The position numbers and the translations under genes are program-made. DNA of 35,448 nt from Schizophyllum amplum (lineage: Eukaryota; Basidiomycota; Agaricomycetes; Agaricales; Schizophyllaceae), in assembly GCA_007026445.1 (NCBI GenBank), contig VDMD01000203.1, positions 1 to 35,448 on the forward strand. Direction: 5' to 3'. Position 1 is the stretch's first letter, and every line of letters starts with the position of its first letter. The notes below the pieces were generated by a model. It made no database searches. It saw only the letters and a program-made list of their open reading frames with translations, and had not been told where the DNA came from. Positions 20,002 through 28,409 of this stretch are shown in pieces.

Positions 20002-20008
20002 ATAAAAG
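20002..20008 (+). promoter_or_regulatory. TATA-like box of the perilipin-like gene
   Basis: ATAAAAG lies about 50 bases before the start codon and is followed by TC-rich leader sequence. The leader would be very short. Called from position and sequence. Confidence 0.35.
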
Positions 20009-20057
20009 GCCTTGTCTACATCTTATCGCTGTCAATTTTCCATTCTCTCGAACCGTC

Positions 20058-21271
20058 ATGGCAGAGACCTCTTCAGTCCCGATGCCCTCCTCTTCCTCCT
20101 CCGCACCCCCGCCGTCCGCCGCCGAGTTCACCGCGCTGCACCGCGTCTTCGCGATCCCTCTGATCGCCGCCTCTATCGACAAGTTGAACGAGGTGCTCGC
20201 GACGAACGCTTACACATCGTCCTCGTACTCGACCGCCAAGGGCTTCTCGACCTCGGCGTACAAGTATGCAGAGCCCATCCAGCAGCGCTTCGCCCCCTTG
20301 ATCGTTCAGGCGGACGGGCTCGCCAACAAGGGTCTCGACGTCGTGGAGTCTCGTTACCCGTATCCCTTCAAGGCGCAGCCCGGCGAGGTCGCCACCTACG
20401 TGCGCGAGCGCCGGCAAAGTGCCACGGACTACGTCCGTACGCGTCGCGAGAGCGCGGTCACCGCTGCGAACAAGACTATCGATGAGCGCGTGCGCAGCCC
20501 GGCGCTGCACGTCGTGCAGGAGATCGACGGGGTACGTTCCCTTCTGCTACAGGGCTATGACTGAATCTGACATCACTATAGCGCTTTGCACCCATCGTTG
20601 ACTACATTGAGGCTCGCTTGAACGCCGAGATCGGTGCCGCCAAGGACGTCAACCCGCCATCCCCCACCGCGGAGGCCAAGTACCAGTATCAGCGTGCCCT
20701 CGCCCTCACCAAGGCCCTCACCGACCATATTTCCGTCTACTCTACCGAGCAGCTCAAGCAGTTGCAGGCTCAGTCCGCCCTTGCGTAGGTTCCCTAATAT
20801 CACATGCCTAAAGCTCCAGCTGACAACCTTCGCAGTCAGAAGGCCACCGAGACCGCACAATCCTTGTCCGCCGCCGCATCCTCCTCCGTCACCTCCGTCC
20901 AGACCCGCGTACACGGCCTGTCCGACACCATGGTCCAGCAGCTGCAGAAGCTGCAGGAGACGACTGCCGCCCTCTCCGCCTCCCTTCACGACTCGACCGC
21001 GCAGATCCAGCCGCACCTCCGCCAGACATACTCCGAGCTCTCCGCCAACCTGACCGCGACGGCCGCGGAGCTCCGCGAGACGATTACCGCGAAGGACGTG
21101 CCGCTGCAGGATAAGGCGAAGCGCGTCGGTGAGCAGGTGCGCGACCGCGTGACGCCGCTGCTGGAGAACGTGAAGAAGGGCATCACCGACGTCGTCACCC
21201 GTGCACAGACGAAGACGGAGACGACGGTCAACGGCACCAACGGCTCTGCACCACCTTCGGATGTTGAGTAA
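20058..21271 (+). CDS. Perilipin-like lipid-droplet protein
   Basis: Exons 20058-20531, 20582-20784 and 20836-21271 give 370 residues. After a Ser/Pro-rich start, residues 22-50 (FTALHRVFAIPLIAASIDKL) begin the perilipin-type region. It continues with YSTAKGFSTSAYKYAEPIQQ, ADGLANKGLDVVESRYPYPF and long amphipathic helices to the end (VQQLQKLQETTAALSASLHD, AKRVGEQVRDRV). The ANKGLDxxE(S/E)xxP signature matches fungal Mpl1/Cap20-type perilipins. These coat lipid droplets, limit access of lipases to stored triacylglycerol, and in plant-infecting ascomycetes affect appressorium turgor. No membrane-spanning helix or signal peptide is seen, as expected for droplet binding through amphipathic helices. 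Both introns are short; the second has a CTAAT branch-like site. It is flanked by gene-poor DNA on both sides. Confidence 0.82.
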
Positions 21272-23316
21272 TTTGTTCGCATCTGATACTTAGTCCCTTG
21301 TCTTCACCACCACCCTTCACCCTCTCCATCTTCACCGCCACCACGCTATCGTCGTGGTATACGCCGCCTTTCAGGACATGTTATGACCCAGCTTCATGAT
21401 TACCTTACTTTACACTTACGCTTGTTGTATTCGGGCCTTTCTTGGTAAAATCGTAGGATAAATAAGTACAAGTGGACCATCTTTACGAACGTCTGCCTTG
21501 GAGACTACATCTACTCGTCTGGTCACCATCTCGTAGACTAGAGGATGGTTTGCTAGGACTGACTGTGATAAAAGCTGTGTATTTCCGATACACATGCTTA
21601 TGGGCGCGCGATGCGCTGCTTTCGAAGTCATAGGCGGCTCGCGAGTATGTAAGTTGTGGGTTTTTTGGTGCAGTGGGTCCTCTGCTGCAACTCGAACAGG
21701 AAATGCGAGCAATTCCACGTGACCATGCGATGTTTGACGAGGGTCACACGCTGGTCTCACCGTTCGCGTCCTCCTCTTGCACTCATGAGCCTGACAACGC
21801 CAGTGTAGCTGCCTGATTTGGGGTCTTCCTCACGCCAAATACTCTATCTTAGAAGAACCTTTTACGAATGCATCCCCAACGTACAAAGCACTCGACGTGA
21901 AAGAATTCGAAGTACACAGCGTGCACGCGCAGAACTGCCTCATCCCGGGCCGACTGGGTTCCCTCAACTTCTCAAGCACATCATACGCCGCCTACGTCGT
22001 CGTTATTACTCCTCGCATGAGCGCCCGCCAGCGTTCCTCCAACACCGGTTAGGAAGGAGCTCCTGGGTTCTGATAAGGTGAGCGCACTGCTGTGCACTGT
22101 TAGTAGTCTTACTAGTCATGACCTGTCCATACCTGTTTTTATTCCAGCAGATGAATGGGAAGCTCCTTGTGACGCCACAGCGCAACACTAATATGCAGAC
22201 ACGCCCGTGATGGTTCATGCCCGGTTTCCGCATCTGGGATTGCCCCGCCGTTTATGCGTTCCCTCAACGTACCCTGTTCTCCGTCATATCACCACCTTGC
22301 CTCTCGTTGTCTACACATTTGTCACCCCATTGCCCAAGTACGTGGTGGATAAATTTGGCCGTTGCCTAGCCTTCCCTCTCCGGCGGCAATTGGAGTCGGA
22401 CACACCTTCTCCTCGCCCTCCTCTCACGTAAGTTATCTGCATACCTATTCGTCCACCCGTTGATGCCTGCAGTTTTTTTTTCTGATGTCCCTAGCAGGCG
22501 TTTCTGTATCGGACAATACCTCACTGCACCCTATCCGCGCGCGAACCCTGCAATGAAATCTTCCCTAGCACCCACGCCTTCTGCGCGACGGCCGCGTGGG
22601 ATGTGGACACGGCATAGCGGTAGGGTACTTAGTCCTTGCAGCTGTGGCGCTCACGCAGACCCGCACGCGTGGTCACTACTAGTCGGGCATTCGTCGCGCG
22701 ATTGCTCGACATACCTTCTAGCTGCCGGCGACCCCATTTTTACACACCCCGATAGCGACGGCGCCACCGAAGATGCTCATCCGTGCTCGCCTGGCCTCAC
22801 CCACGGCGTCTCCCGCGCAAATCAGCCTATCTCACCCAGAAGAACGTCTTCGGCCTGCAAACAAACCTTGCCCCGAGCTGCCCGGAGCGCCAGGTATGTT
22901 CCATGTATATACATCCTCCACATCAGCTAGTGATAGTAACAATATATTCAGGATAGGCACGACCCTTGCTCGTCGGGCAGTGCCGCGTTGTCTTGTCACG
23001 GGCGGCGGCCTAGTTCAAGCCTGCAACTTTGCCTGCGACTGTGGAACTCATGGGTCACGTTCCGATATCAGAATTCCCCTTCGCGCTTTCCGTCACGACA
23101 GAGTTGTCGAACCTTGGGGTGCGCCATTCGTCATTGCTATACTACTACGCTTTCGCACATGATGGAGCTCAAACTACTGCAAATCCCAAACGTTGTCGAA
23201 AACCCTTCGGCGTCCTGCACTCACCATGGACCACATAAGACCTTCTCGACGTCGGACGGCGGACGCACGCCACCTGTTCCAACCGTATCACGTGCGATGG
23301 CGCCAGGCAGCGTACT

Positions 23317-23482
23317 CCGCTACGTCCGTTCTTCTGCTCCGCCACCAAGTCACTCGACCTCCTTCGTCCTGCCAAGACCCGCCGCCGACGAACGCATCCC
23401 GCCGCTACGTCCGTTTAATCTCGAAATCTCTGAATCTGCCCCCGCCTAGATCCCTCGCGCGATGTGCGCCGCTACGTCCGTT
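23317..23482 (+). repeat. Three copies of CCGCTACGTCCGTT
   Basis: Exact 14-base copies lie at 23317-23330, 23402-23415 and 23469-23482, spaced 85 and 67 bases start to start. A partial relative, CTACGTCCGTCGCGGCTAC, lies near 24272. The flanks of the copies are not alike, so this is not a simple tandem duplication. Confidence 0.65.
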
Positions 23483-23755
23483 GAATCGTTGGGTCCGCCG
23501 CCTCGTTCAATAGCGTGACCGGTCAGCCGACGTCTCTGCGCCGCAGCATCGGGGCGCGTCAGATCCCAGGTGTACCTGCCCATGTCCATCCCAGCACTGA
23601 CGGCACGAGGCGCTGGCGATAGCACGAGGCAGCGGCCCATAATGATTCCCCCCGCCGGATCTCGACTTCGACATGCTCGTCGCGGGCCCTGACAGTGCCC
23701 TGACGACTCCTGACGATCGTCGTGCTTCTCGCCGTCGATCCCAGGGCGCCGCAGA

Positions 23756-23885
23756 GTGATCTTACGGTGAGCAGAACGGTGCGCAGCAGCGCCGGTGTTT
23801 TTGTGCTGGACAAAGTCGAAAAGGTGATCTTATGAGGGGGGCGTACGTATGAAGGGTGATCATACGCGCGAAACGTGATCTTATG
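23756..23885 (+). repeat. Four copies of GTGATCWTAYG
   Basis: Copies lie at 23756-23766, 23824-23834, 23856-23866 and 23875-23885. Two are exact GTGATCTTATG; the others differ at one or two positions. All are in the same orientation in 130 bases of otherwise unremarkable DNA. Confidence 0.65.
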
Positions 23886-24386
23886 CTGACCGCTTGCTGG
23901 AGAGCTACCGCACCATTGGGCCGGTGTCGTCAGTAAAAGGTGGCGCGCTATACGAGAGAGTGAGAGGGGACTTGCTCCCAATTTCGCATGCTTCCTTTGT
24001 CGTCTGGCCAGTCCTTTGGTGTCCCCGAGTCGACGGAGCGCGCGACGGAGCCTCCGTGTTCTTCCTCCTTCGTTATGACCACCGTTCCTCGTGCTTCCAG
24101 CTTGCAAGATTTTCGAGCCGACACATACGAGCATCAAGAGTACGCAATAATTATTTTGTGGATGCTGACTGGGGTGCGTGGGTATGTGGTACATGCTCTA
24201 CAATCTATGCGATACAAGCGGTCTACTACGATTAGTGCATTACTTCTTCTCTTCTTCTCCTCCCTCGGCGCGACTCTACGTCCGTCGCGGCTACGAGGGA
24301 CCACCAGTGGTGGTGATGGTGGTGGCGTCAGGTGCGAGTAGCGGTAGCGGTGACTCAACAACCGTCGGTACTTCAACAACCACCGC

Positions 24387-25591
24387 TTAAAACGCGCGCT
24401 GGGCCTTGGCGCCGGGGAGGGCACCGTAGTCGTCCGCGCGCGTCTCCCCGCGCTCGGCGTCGACCTTTGCGCGCCATGCCAAGCTCTCTGCGCTGCCAAC
24501 GCGCGAGAGCGCGGGGGTGTGCAGAGGCGTGTCCGCCGGGGTCGGGACCGCGGACTCAGGGTACGCCCGGCCGGTGGGCTGCTGGATGAACAGCGAGACC
24601 GTGCCGTCCTCGTTACGTGAAGCCGTCACACTGGGGCCGAAGTCAGAAACCCTGTCGGATGGGTCTCGATAAGGGGAGGGACTTACTGAGAAAGGTCGTC
24701 GACGAGGAAGTCGGGCTTTTCCTTTTCCAGCGCCTTGCGCGTGTGGGAGGTGCAGGTGGCGAGGACGAGGCAGCCGGCGGCCTTGCCGGCGCGGATACCA
24801 GTCGGCGCATCCTCGAAGACAACACCTGGGGTATGCGGTCAGATAGGGCGAACACGACAGAGAACCTCGCCAATACTCACAGTCCTTCGGCTCGACGCCG
24901 GAGAGCTTCGCACCGAGAAGATACGGGTCGGGGGCCGGCTTGCCGTTTGACACGGACTCGGCGGTGACAAAGTTCTTCGGGAGGTAGAGGCCCGCGGCGG
25001 GAATCGCGCGCGAGGCGTAGAAGTGCGTGGAGGAGGTGCAGATGGACCAGCCCTGCTGGTCCTCGTGGCGGCCGCCCTGGATCTGAACGAGCAGGCTCTT
25101 GACGCCCGGGAGGGCGATGATCCCGCCGCCCTCGGCCTTGCTGGCGTTCTCGAGGATGGCGTTTTCGAAGCGGATGACCTCGCTCTTGAGGAGCTCCTCG
25201 TCCTTGATCTTACACCACTTGCGGAGGGCGTCGATGGTGCGGTAGCCGTGTGCGGAGGCGAGGACGTCGTCGAGGTCGAGGAAGTCGTAGCCGGTCGCCT
25301 TGAGGAGGCGCCAGGCGGCGGTGACGGCGGGCGAAGAGTCGATGAGTGTGCCGTCCATGCTGTGATCGGCGGTCAGCACGGGCGCCCGCAAGGCACGGAA
25401 GGGGACGTCATGCAGAAAATGAAAAGGAAGGAACGTGACGATAAGATGATGTGACTGTCGAGAACTCACTCAAAAAGACACGCCTTTGTGGTCTGGGTGA
25501 TCGTCAAAGGCGGAGACGGGGGCTGGGAGACCTCGCCAGAGGGCGAGACGGCGGGCTGCTCCTGGCCAGAGAGGGAAAGAACCTTGTCCAT
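24387..25591 (-). CDS. GPP1: HAD-family glycerol-3-phosphatase (Gpp-like)
   Basis: Exons 25591-25470, 25359-24881, 24825-24687 and 24630-24387 give 327 residues. The first splice joins into LFDMDGTLIDS, HAD motif I, with Asp41 as nucleophile and Asp43 as acid/base. HGYRTIDALRKW, GWSICTSST (motif II), AESVSNGKPAPDPYLLG (motif III Lys) and VVFEDAPTGIRAGKAAG (motif IV) follow in order and match yeast Gpp1/2 and related Dog1/2 sugar phosphatases. The expected reaction is glycerol-3-phosphate to glycerol plus phosphate, in the cytosol. The divergent neighbour makes glycerol-3-phosphate, which favours this over the 2-deoxyglucose-6-phosphate alternative. The protein is about 75 residues longer than yeast Gpp, mainly through an N-terminal tail of about 35 residues and a C-terminal tail with TPADTPLHTPALSRVGS. 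For intron 3 a 56-nt form with a TTCTGAC branch site was preferred to a 35-nt one. Confidence 0.85.
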
Positions 25592-25687
25592 GTTGATGCG
25601 ATGGGTAGATGATGTAGAAATGGACGTTCAGGAGAGGCGCGCGAGCGGGAGGATGATGTGGAAAAACGCAAAGGGCGGGGCGTCGGC

Positions 25688-25695
25688 TTATATAC
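25688..25695 (-). promoter_or_regulatory. TATA box of the phosphatase-like gene
   Basis: Read on the minus strand it is GTATATAA, about 97 bases before the start codon. Position and sequence fit a core promoter. Confidence 0.55.
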
Positions 25696-26658
25696 AGGAG
25701 CACAAGCGCTTGGGGCTTGGGAATCACGTAAGCGACCGAGGAATGTGCATGATGCAACTGGAATCCGGTTTGCGTCCGGTTGGCCGCCCAGTGGCTCCAC
25801 CCATGTTCGCGGCCGTCACAACGGCAGCGCGCGAGTTCCCTTCTGCCGAGCTTGAGACGAAAGGCGGCGGCGTCGGGATGATCGAGGGGGAGAAAAAAAA
25901 GATAGGGGGGCGGCAGGGCGCGGCGGGAGATTGACGATTGTGGAAGGTGGCGGGATGGAAAGAGCGTGAGAAGGATGGATGGGGCGTGAAAGAGGGCGCT
26001 GGATGACAGCGATAGCGATGGGGCGGGCCAATCTGTGTGGAGCTAACCGTGTGCGAATTGGAATTGGGGGTGTGGCGACGACAGGAACGCGGACACGAAG
26101 AAAGAAACGTGCGGGACGACGTAGGGACAAGGAAGGCCGCACACGTAAAGCGCGCGCCGTTTGCGAGCGAGAGGACACCGAATGGGGCCTCCCCTGGCCG
26201 TAATCACATTCCGAGCAGGAGCACATAGGCGTGGAGAATTACCCGGGCTTTACTTATGGCATGGGCCGCTCCTCCATCGCTCCTCAGCGCGTACTTCTAA
26301 GTTCTCGAGTGTTCGAACTTTTGTGACCAAACGCCATGATGAATTCATCGTCGAACAACCGATGACACCAAGGCGACGATACTGACTCGCCTCCGAGTCC
26401 CTGCTGGGTCCCAAACCCGGCCACGGCGGAGTCCGCGGCGTCGGGAACGCCTGGCGCCTAAGTTGCCATCCGCGGTGACCAGGCTCGCTCTATTACCGCG
26501 CGCGCAAACGGAGATGCATTGTGGATCGGGCATGATGTAATCGATCTCGAGATTTGTAGTACGCTTGGGTGCGCGTCTTTTCTCGTGCGCGCGCGTTCAT
26601 TTTTTTACTCCACAGGTGTTGCCACATGTTTATGCCGGCCGGCCGTTGCCTGCGCGCC

Positions 26659-26666
26659 TTATATAC
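26659..26666 (+). promoter_or_regulatory. TATA box of the glycerol-3-phosphate dehydrogenase gene
   Basis: TTATATAC lies about 70 bases before the start codon and is followed by CT-rich leader sequence with CACCACCATCACCAC just before the coding start. Confidence 0.6.
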
Positions 26667-26734
26667 CCGCGCACGCGAACATATCTCTTCACTTGTCTCC
26701 CACCACCATCACCACAATAACAACTCGCAACATC

Positions 26735-28409
26735 ATGTCCTCCTCTGTCGACGGCGTCACCAACAAGATGCAGAACGCACACATCTCCCGTCGCTCCTCT
26801 GACAGCAGCGACACCCTGCCCCCCATGTCGCCCTTTGGCTCGGGCCCCGTCTCGAGCGCCACCACCCCAGACAACTCACGCCCGCCCTCTCCGCTCCTGC
26901 GCCCTCTCCCCAGCTCGTCCCGCCCGCTCAAGGCGCACGGTCTGCCCAACAAGCCCACAAACAACGTGCTCGGCGGCGCCAGCATGAGCTTCACCGCGAT
27001 CGCCAACTCCGCCGCGCAGAAGCAAAAGGAAAAGCCCAAGAACGCCTCCGCATCCACATCGTCCTCGCCCGAGTCTGGCATCCAGCGCAGCGCATCCCCC
27101 GAGCAGCAGATGCCCTCAGATGACGAGGATGAGCGCAGCGCAGACGACCATGGTGGGATTGACACCTCGGAGCCGCGCCCGCCTCCTGCTCGCCGCACCT
27201 CCTCTGCCGCGATGGCTCCTTTCATTACCAAGTTCGATCCCTATGCGCCTGCCGACTTCGTGGTCGACAAGGAAGCCGGTACGCGATCGCCTGCGCGCCT
27301 TGAGAAGATCGCGATCGTGGGCAGCGGCAGCTGGGGCACCGCACTCGCACGAGTCGCCGCCATCAACGCCGCCAGCCTTGAGGGCTTTGACGATGAGGTC
27401 CGCATGTGGGTCCGCGAGCGTGAGGTGAGTCGAGACCTTTCATCTCTTTGACGCATTGTTTCTGACATACGTATAGGTGCCTGGAAAGGGCAAGCTCACG
27501 GACATCATCAACACGACTCACCAGAACGAGCGATATCTGCCCAACGTCGAGCTTCCCGACAACCTCATTGCTGTCTCAGACGTCAAGGAGGTCGTGAAGG
27601 GCGCCACCCTCCTTCTCTTTGTCGTTCCCCACCAGTTCCTCCCCAACGTCCTCCACCAGCTCGCGAAGCCCGGTGTCATCGACCCGAAGGCGCGCGCGAT
27701 CTCCGCCATCAAGGGCGTCGAGGTTGACCTCCGCGACGACGGTGCCGACATCTACACCTACCCGTATGTCATCGAGAAGGCTCTCAACATCCCGTGTTCC
27801 GCCCTCGGTGGTGCCAACATCGCGCTCGACGTCGGCAAGGGCGAGTTCTGCGAGACGACCATCGGCGTTCCGTCGCCGAAGGACGCCGCGCTCTGGCACG
27901 CAGTCTTCGACGGCCCTGCCTTCCGCGTGCACCCCATTGAGGATGTCGCTGGTGTCTCCCTCTCTGGTGCGCTCAAGAACGTCGTCGCCATGGCCGCAGG
28001 CTTCGTCGACGGCATGGGCCTCGGCGGCAACACCAAGGCCGCCATCCTCCGCCACGGCCTCATCGAGATGTCCACCTTCACACTCGAGTTCTTCCCGACC
28101 GCCTCGCCGCTCACCTTCTCCCACCACTCCGCGGGCATGGCCGACCTCATCACGACGAGCTTCGGCGGGCGCAACCGCAAGTGCGCGGAGGCATTCGTGC
28201 GTGCGAAGATGGAGGGCAACACGAAGACGTTCGCGCAGCTCGAGGAGGAGCTGCTGAACGGGCAGAAGTTGCAGGGCATCGCGACCGCGCGCGAGGTCTT
28301 CCTGTTCCTGCAGGCGCGGAAGCGCCTCGAAGGCTACCCGCTCTTCGACAAGGTGTACCGCATCAGTTTCGAGGAGATGGACCCGAAGAGGATGTTCGAG
28401 GACCTGTAA
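26735..28409 (+). CDS. GPD1: NAD-dependent glycerol-3-phosphate dehydrogenase
   Basis: Two exons (26735-27424, 27477-28409) give 540 residues. KIAIVGSGSWGTALARVAA places the NAD-binding GxGxxG at 196-201. LLLFVVPHQFLPNVL, ALGGANIALDVGKGEFCETT, SGALKNVVAMAAGFVDG with the catalytic Lys near residue 397, GNTKAAILRHGL, and MADLITTSFGGRNRKC follow in the order of yeast Gpd1. The enzyme reduces dihydroxyacetone phosphate to glycerol-3-phosphate with NADH, feeding glycerol and phospholipid synthesis and regenerating NAD. Yeast Gpd1 has 391 residues with about 30 before the Rossmann strand; here about 190 precede it, rich in Ser, Pro and Ala, with RRSSDSSD near residue 19. The reading frame is open through this whole tail with one clear ATG after the TATA box, so I keep it. 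A later ATG (MSFTAIANS, near residue 84) could start a shorter form. Confidence 0.95.

Larger units (their letters stand above)
17040..20057. other. Gene-poor block of about 3 kb
   Basis: No gene is supported. The first 500 bases are pyrimidine-rich and probably include the 3' end of the membrane protein transcript. Between 17683 and 17799 short strings repeat: GGCTACATAT twice and ATGTAGTC three times. The longest open frame (239 codons on the minus strand, 19743-19024) has no motif, is Cys/Arg-rich in a random way and shows no splice signals. A small imperfect hairpin, GCGCTATAT and ATATAGTGC arms, lies near 19371-19393. Confidence 0.45.
21272..24386. other. Gene-poor block of about 3.1 kb with short repeat clusters
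   Basis: No gene is supported. Open frames of 100-210 codons occur on both strands but overlap, lack motifs and have no consistent splice sites. Two repeat sets stand out: three exact copies of a 14-mer between 23317 and 23482, and four copies of an 11-mer between 23756 and 23885. A run of nine or more T lies near 22474. The last few hundred bases are the 3' flank of the glycerol-3-phosphatase-like gene. Confidence 0.45.
25592..26734. promoter_or_regulatory. Bidirectional promoter of the glycerol pair
   Basis: This 1143-base region separates the start codons of the phosphatase-like (minus) and dehydrogenase (plus) genes and holds no supported gene. Each side has its own TATA box. Stress-response-like AGGGG/CCCCT cores lie at 25885-25889, 25904-25908 and 26191-26195, though such 5-mers are common by chance in G-rich DNA. 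The left third is purine-rich on the plus strand, consistent with a pyrimidine-rich leader for the minus-strand gene. Confidence 0.6.

Noticed and set aside
23559..24194. Minus-strand 211-codon open frame
   Set aside because: No recognisable motif, and it runs across the short repeat cluster, which looks non-coding.
24652..24686. A 35-nt form of the third intron in the phosphatase-like gene
   Set aside because: Too short for this genome; the 56-nt form ending at 24631 keeps frame and has a good branch site.
27576..28257. Long open frames on both strands inside the dehydrogenase gene
   Set aside because: Shadows of the strongly biased GPD1 codons; the sense frame has all family motifs.
24387..28409. 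A biosynthetic gene cluster for a secondary metabolite
   Set aside because: Only two primary-metabolism enzymes are adjacent; no synthase, P450 or transporter is present.
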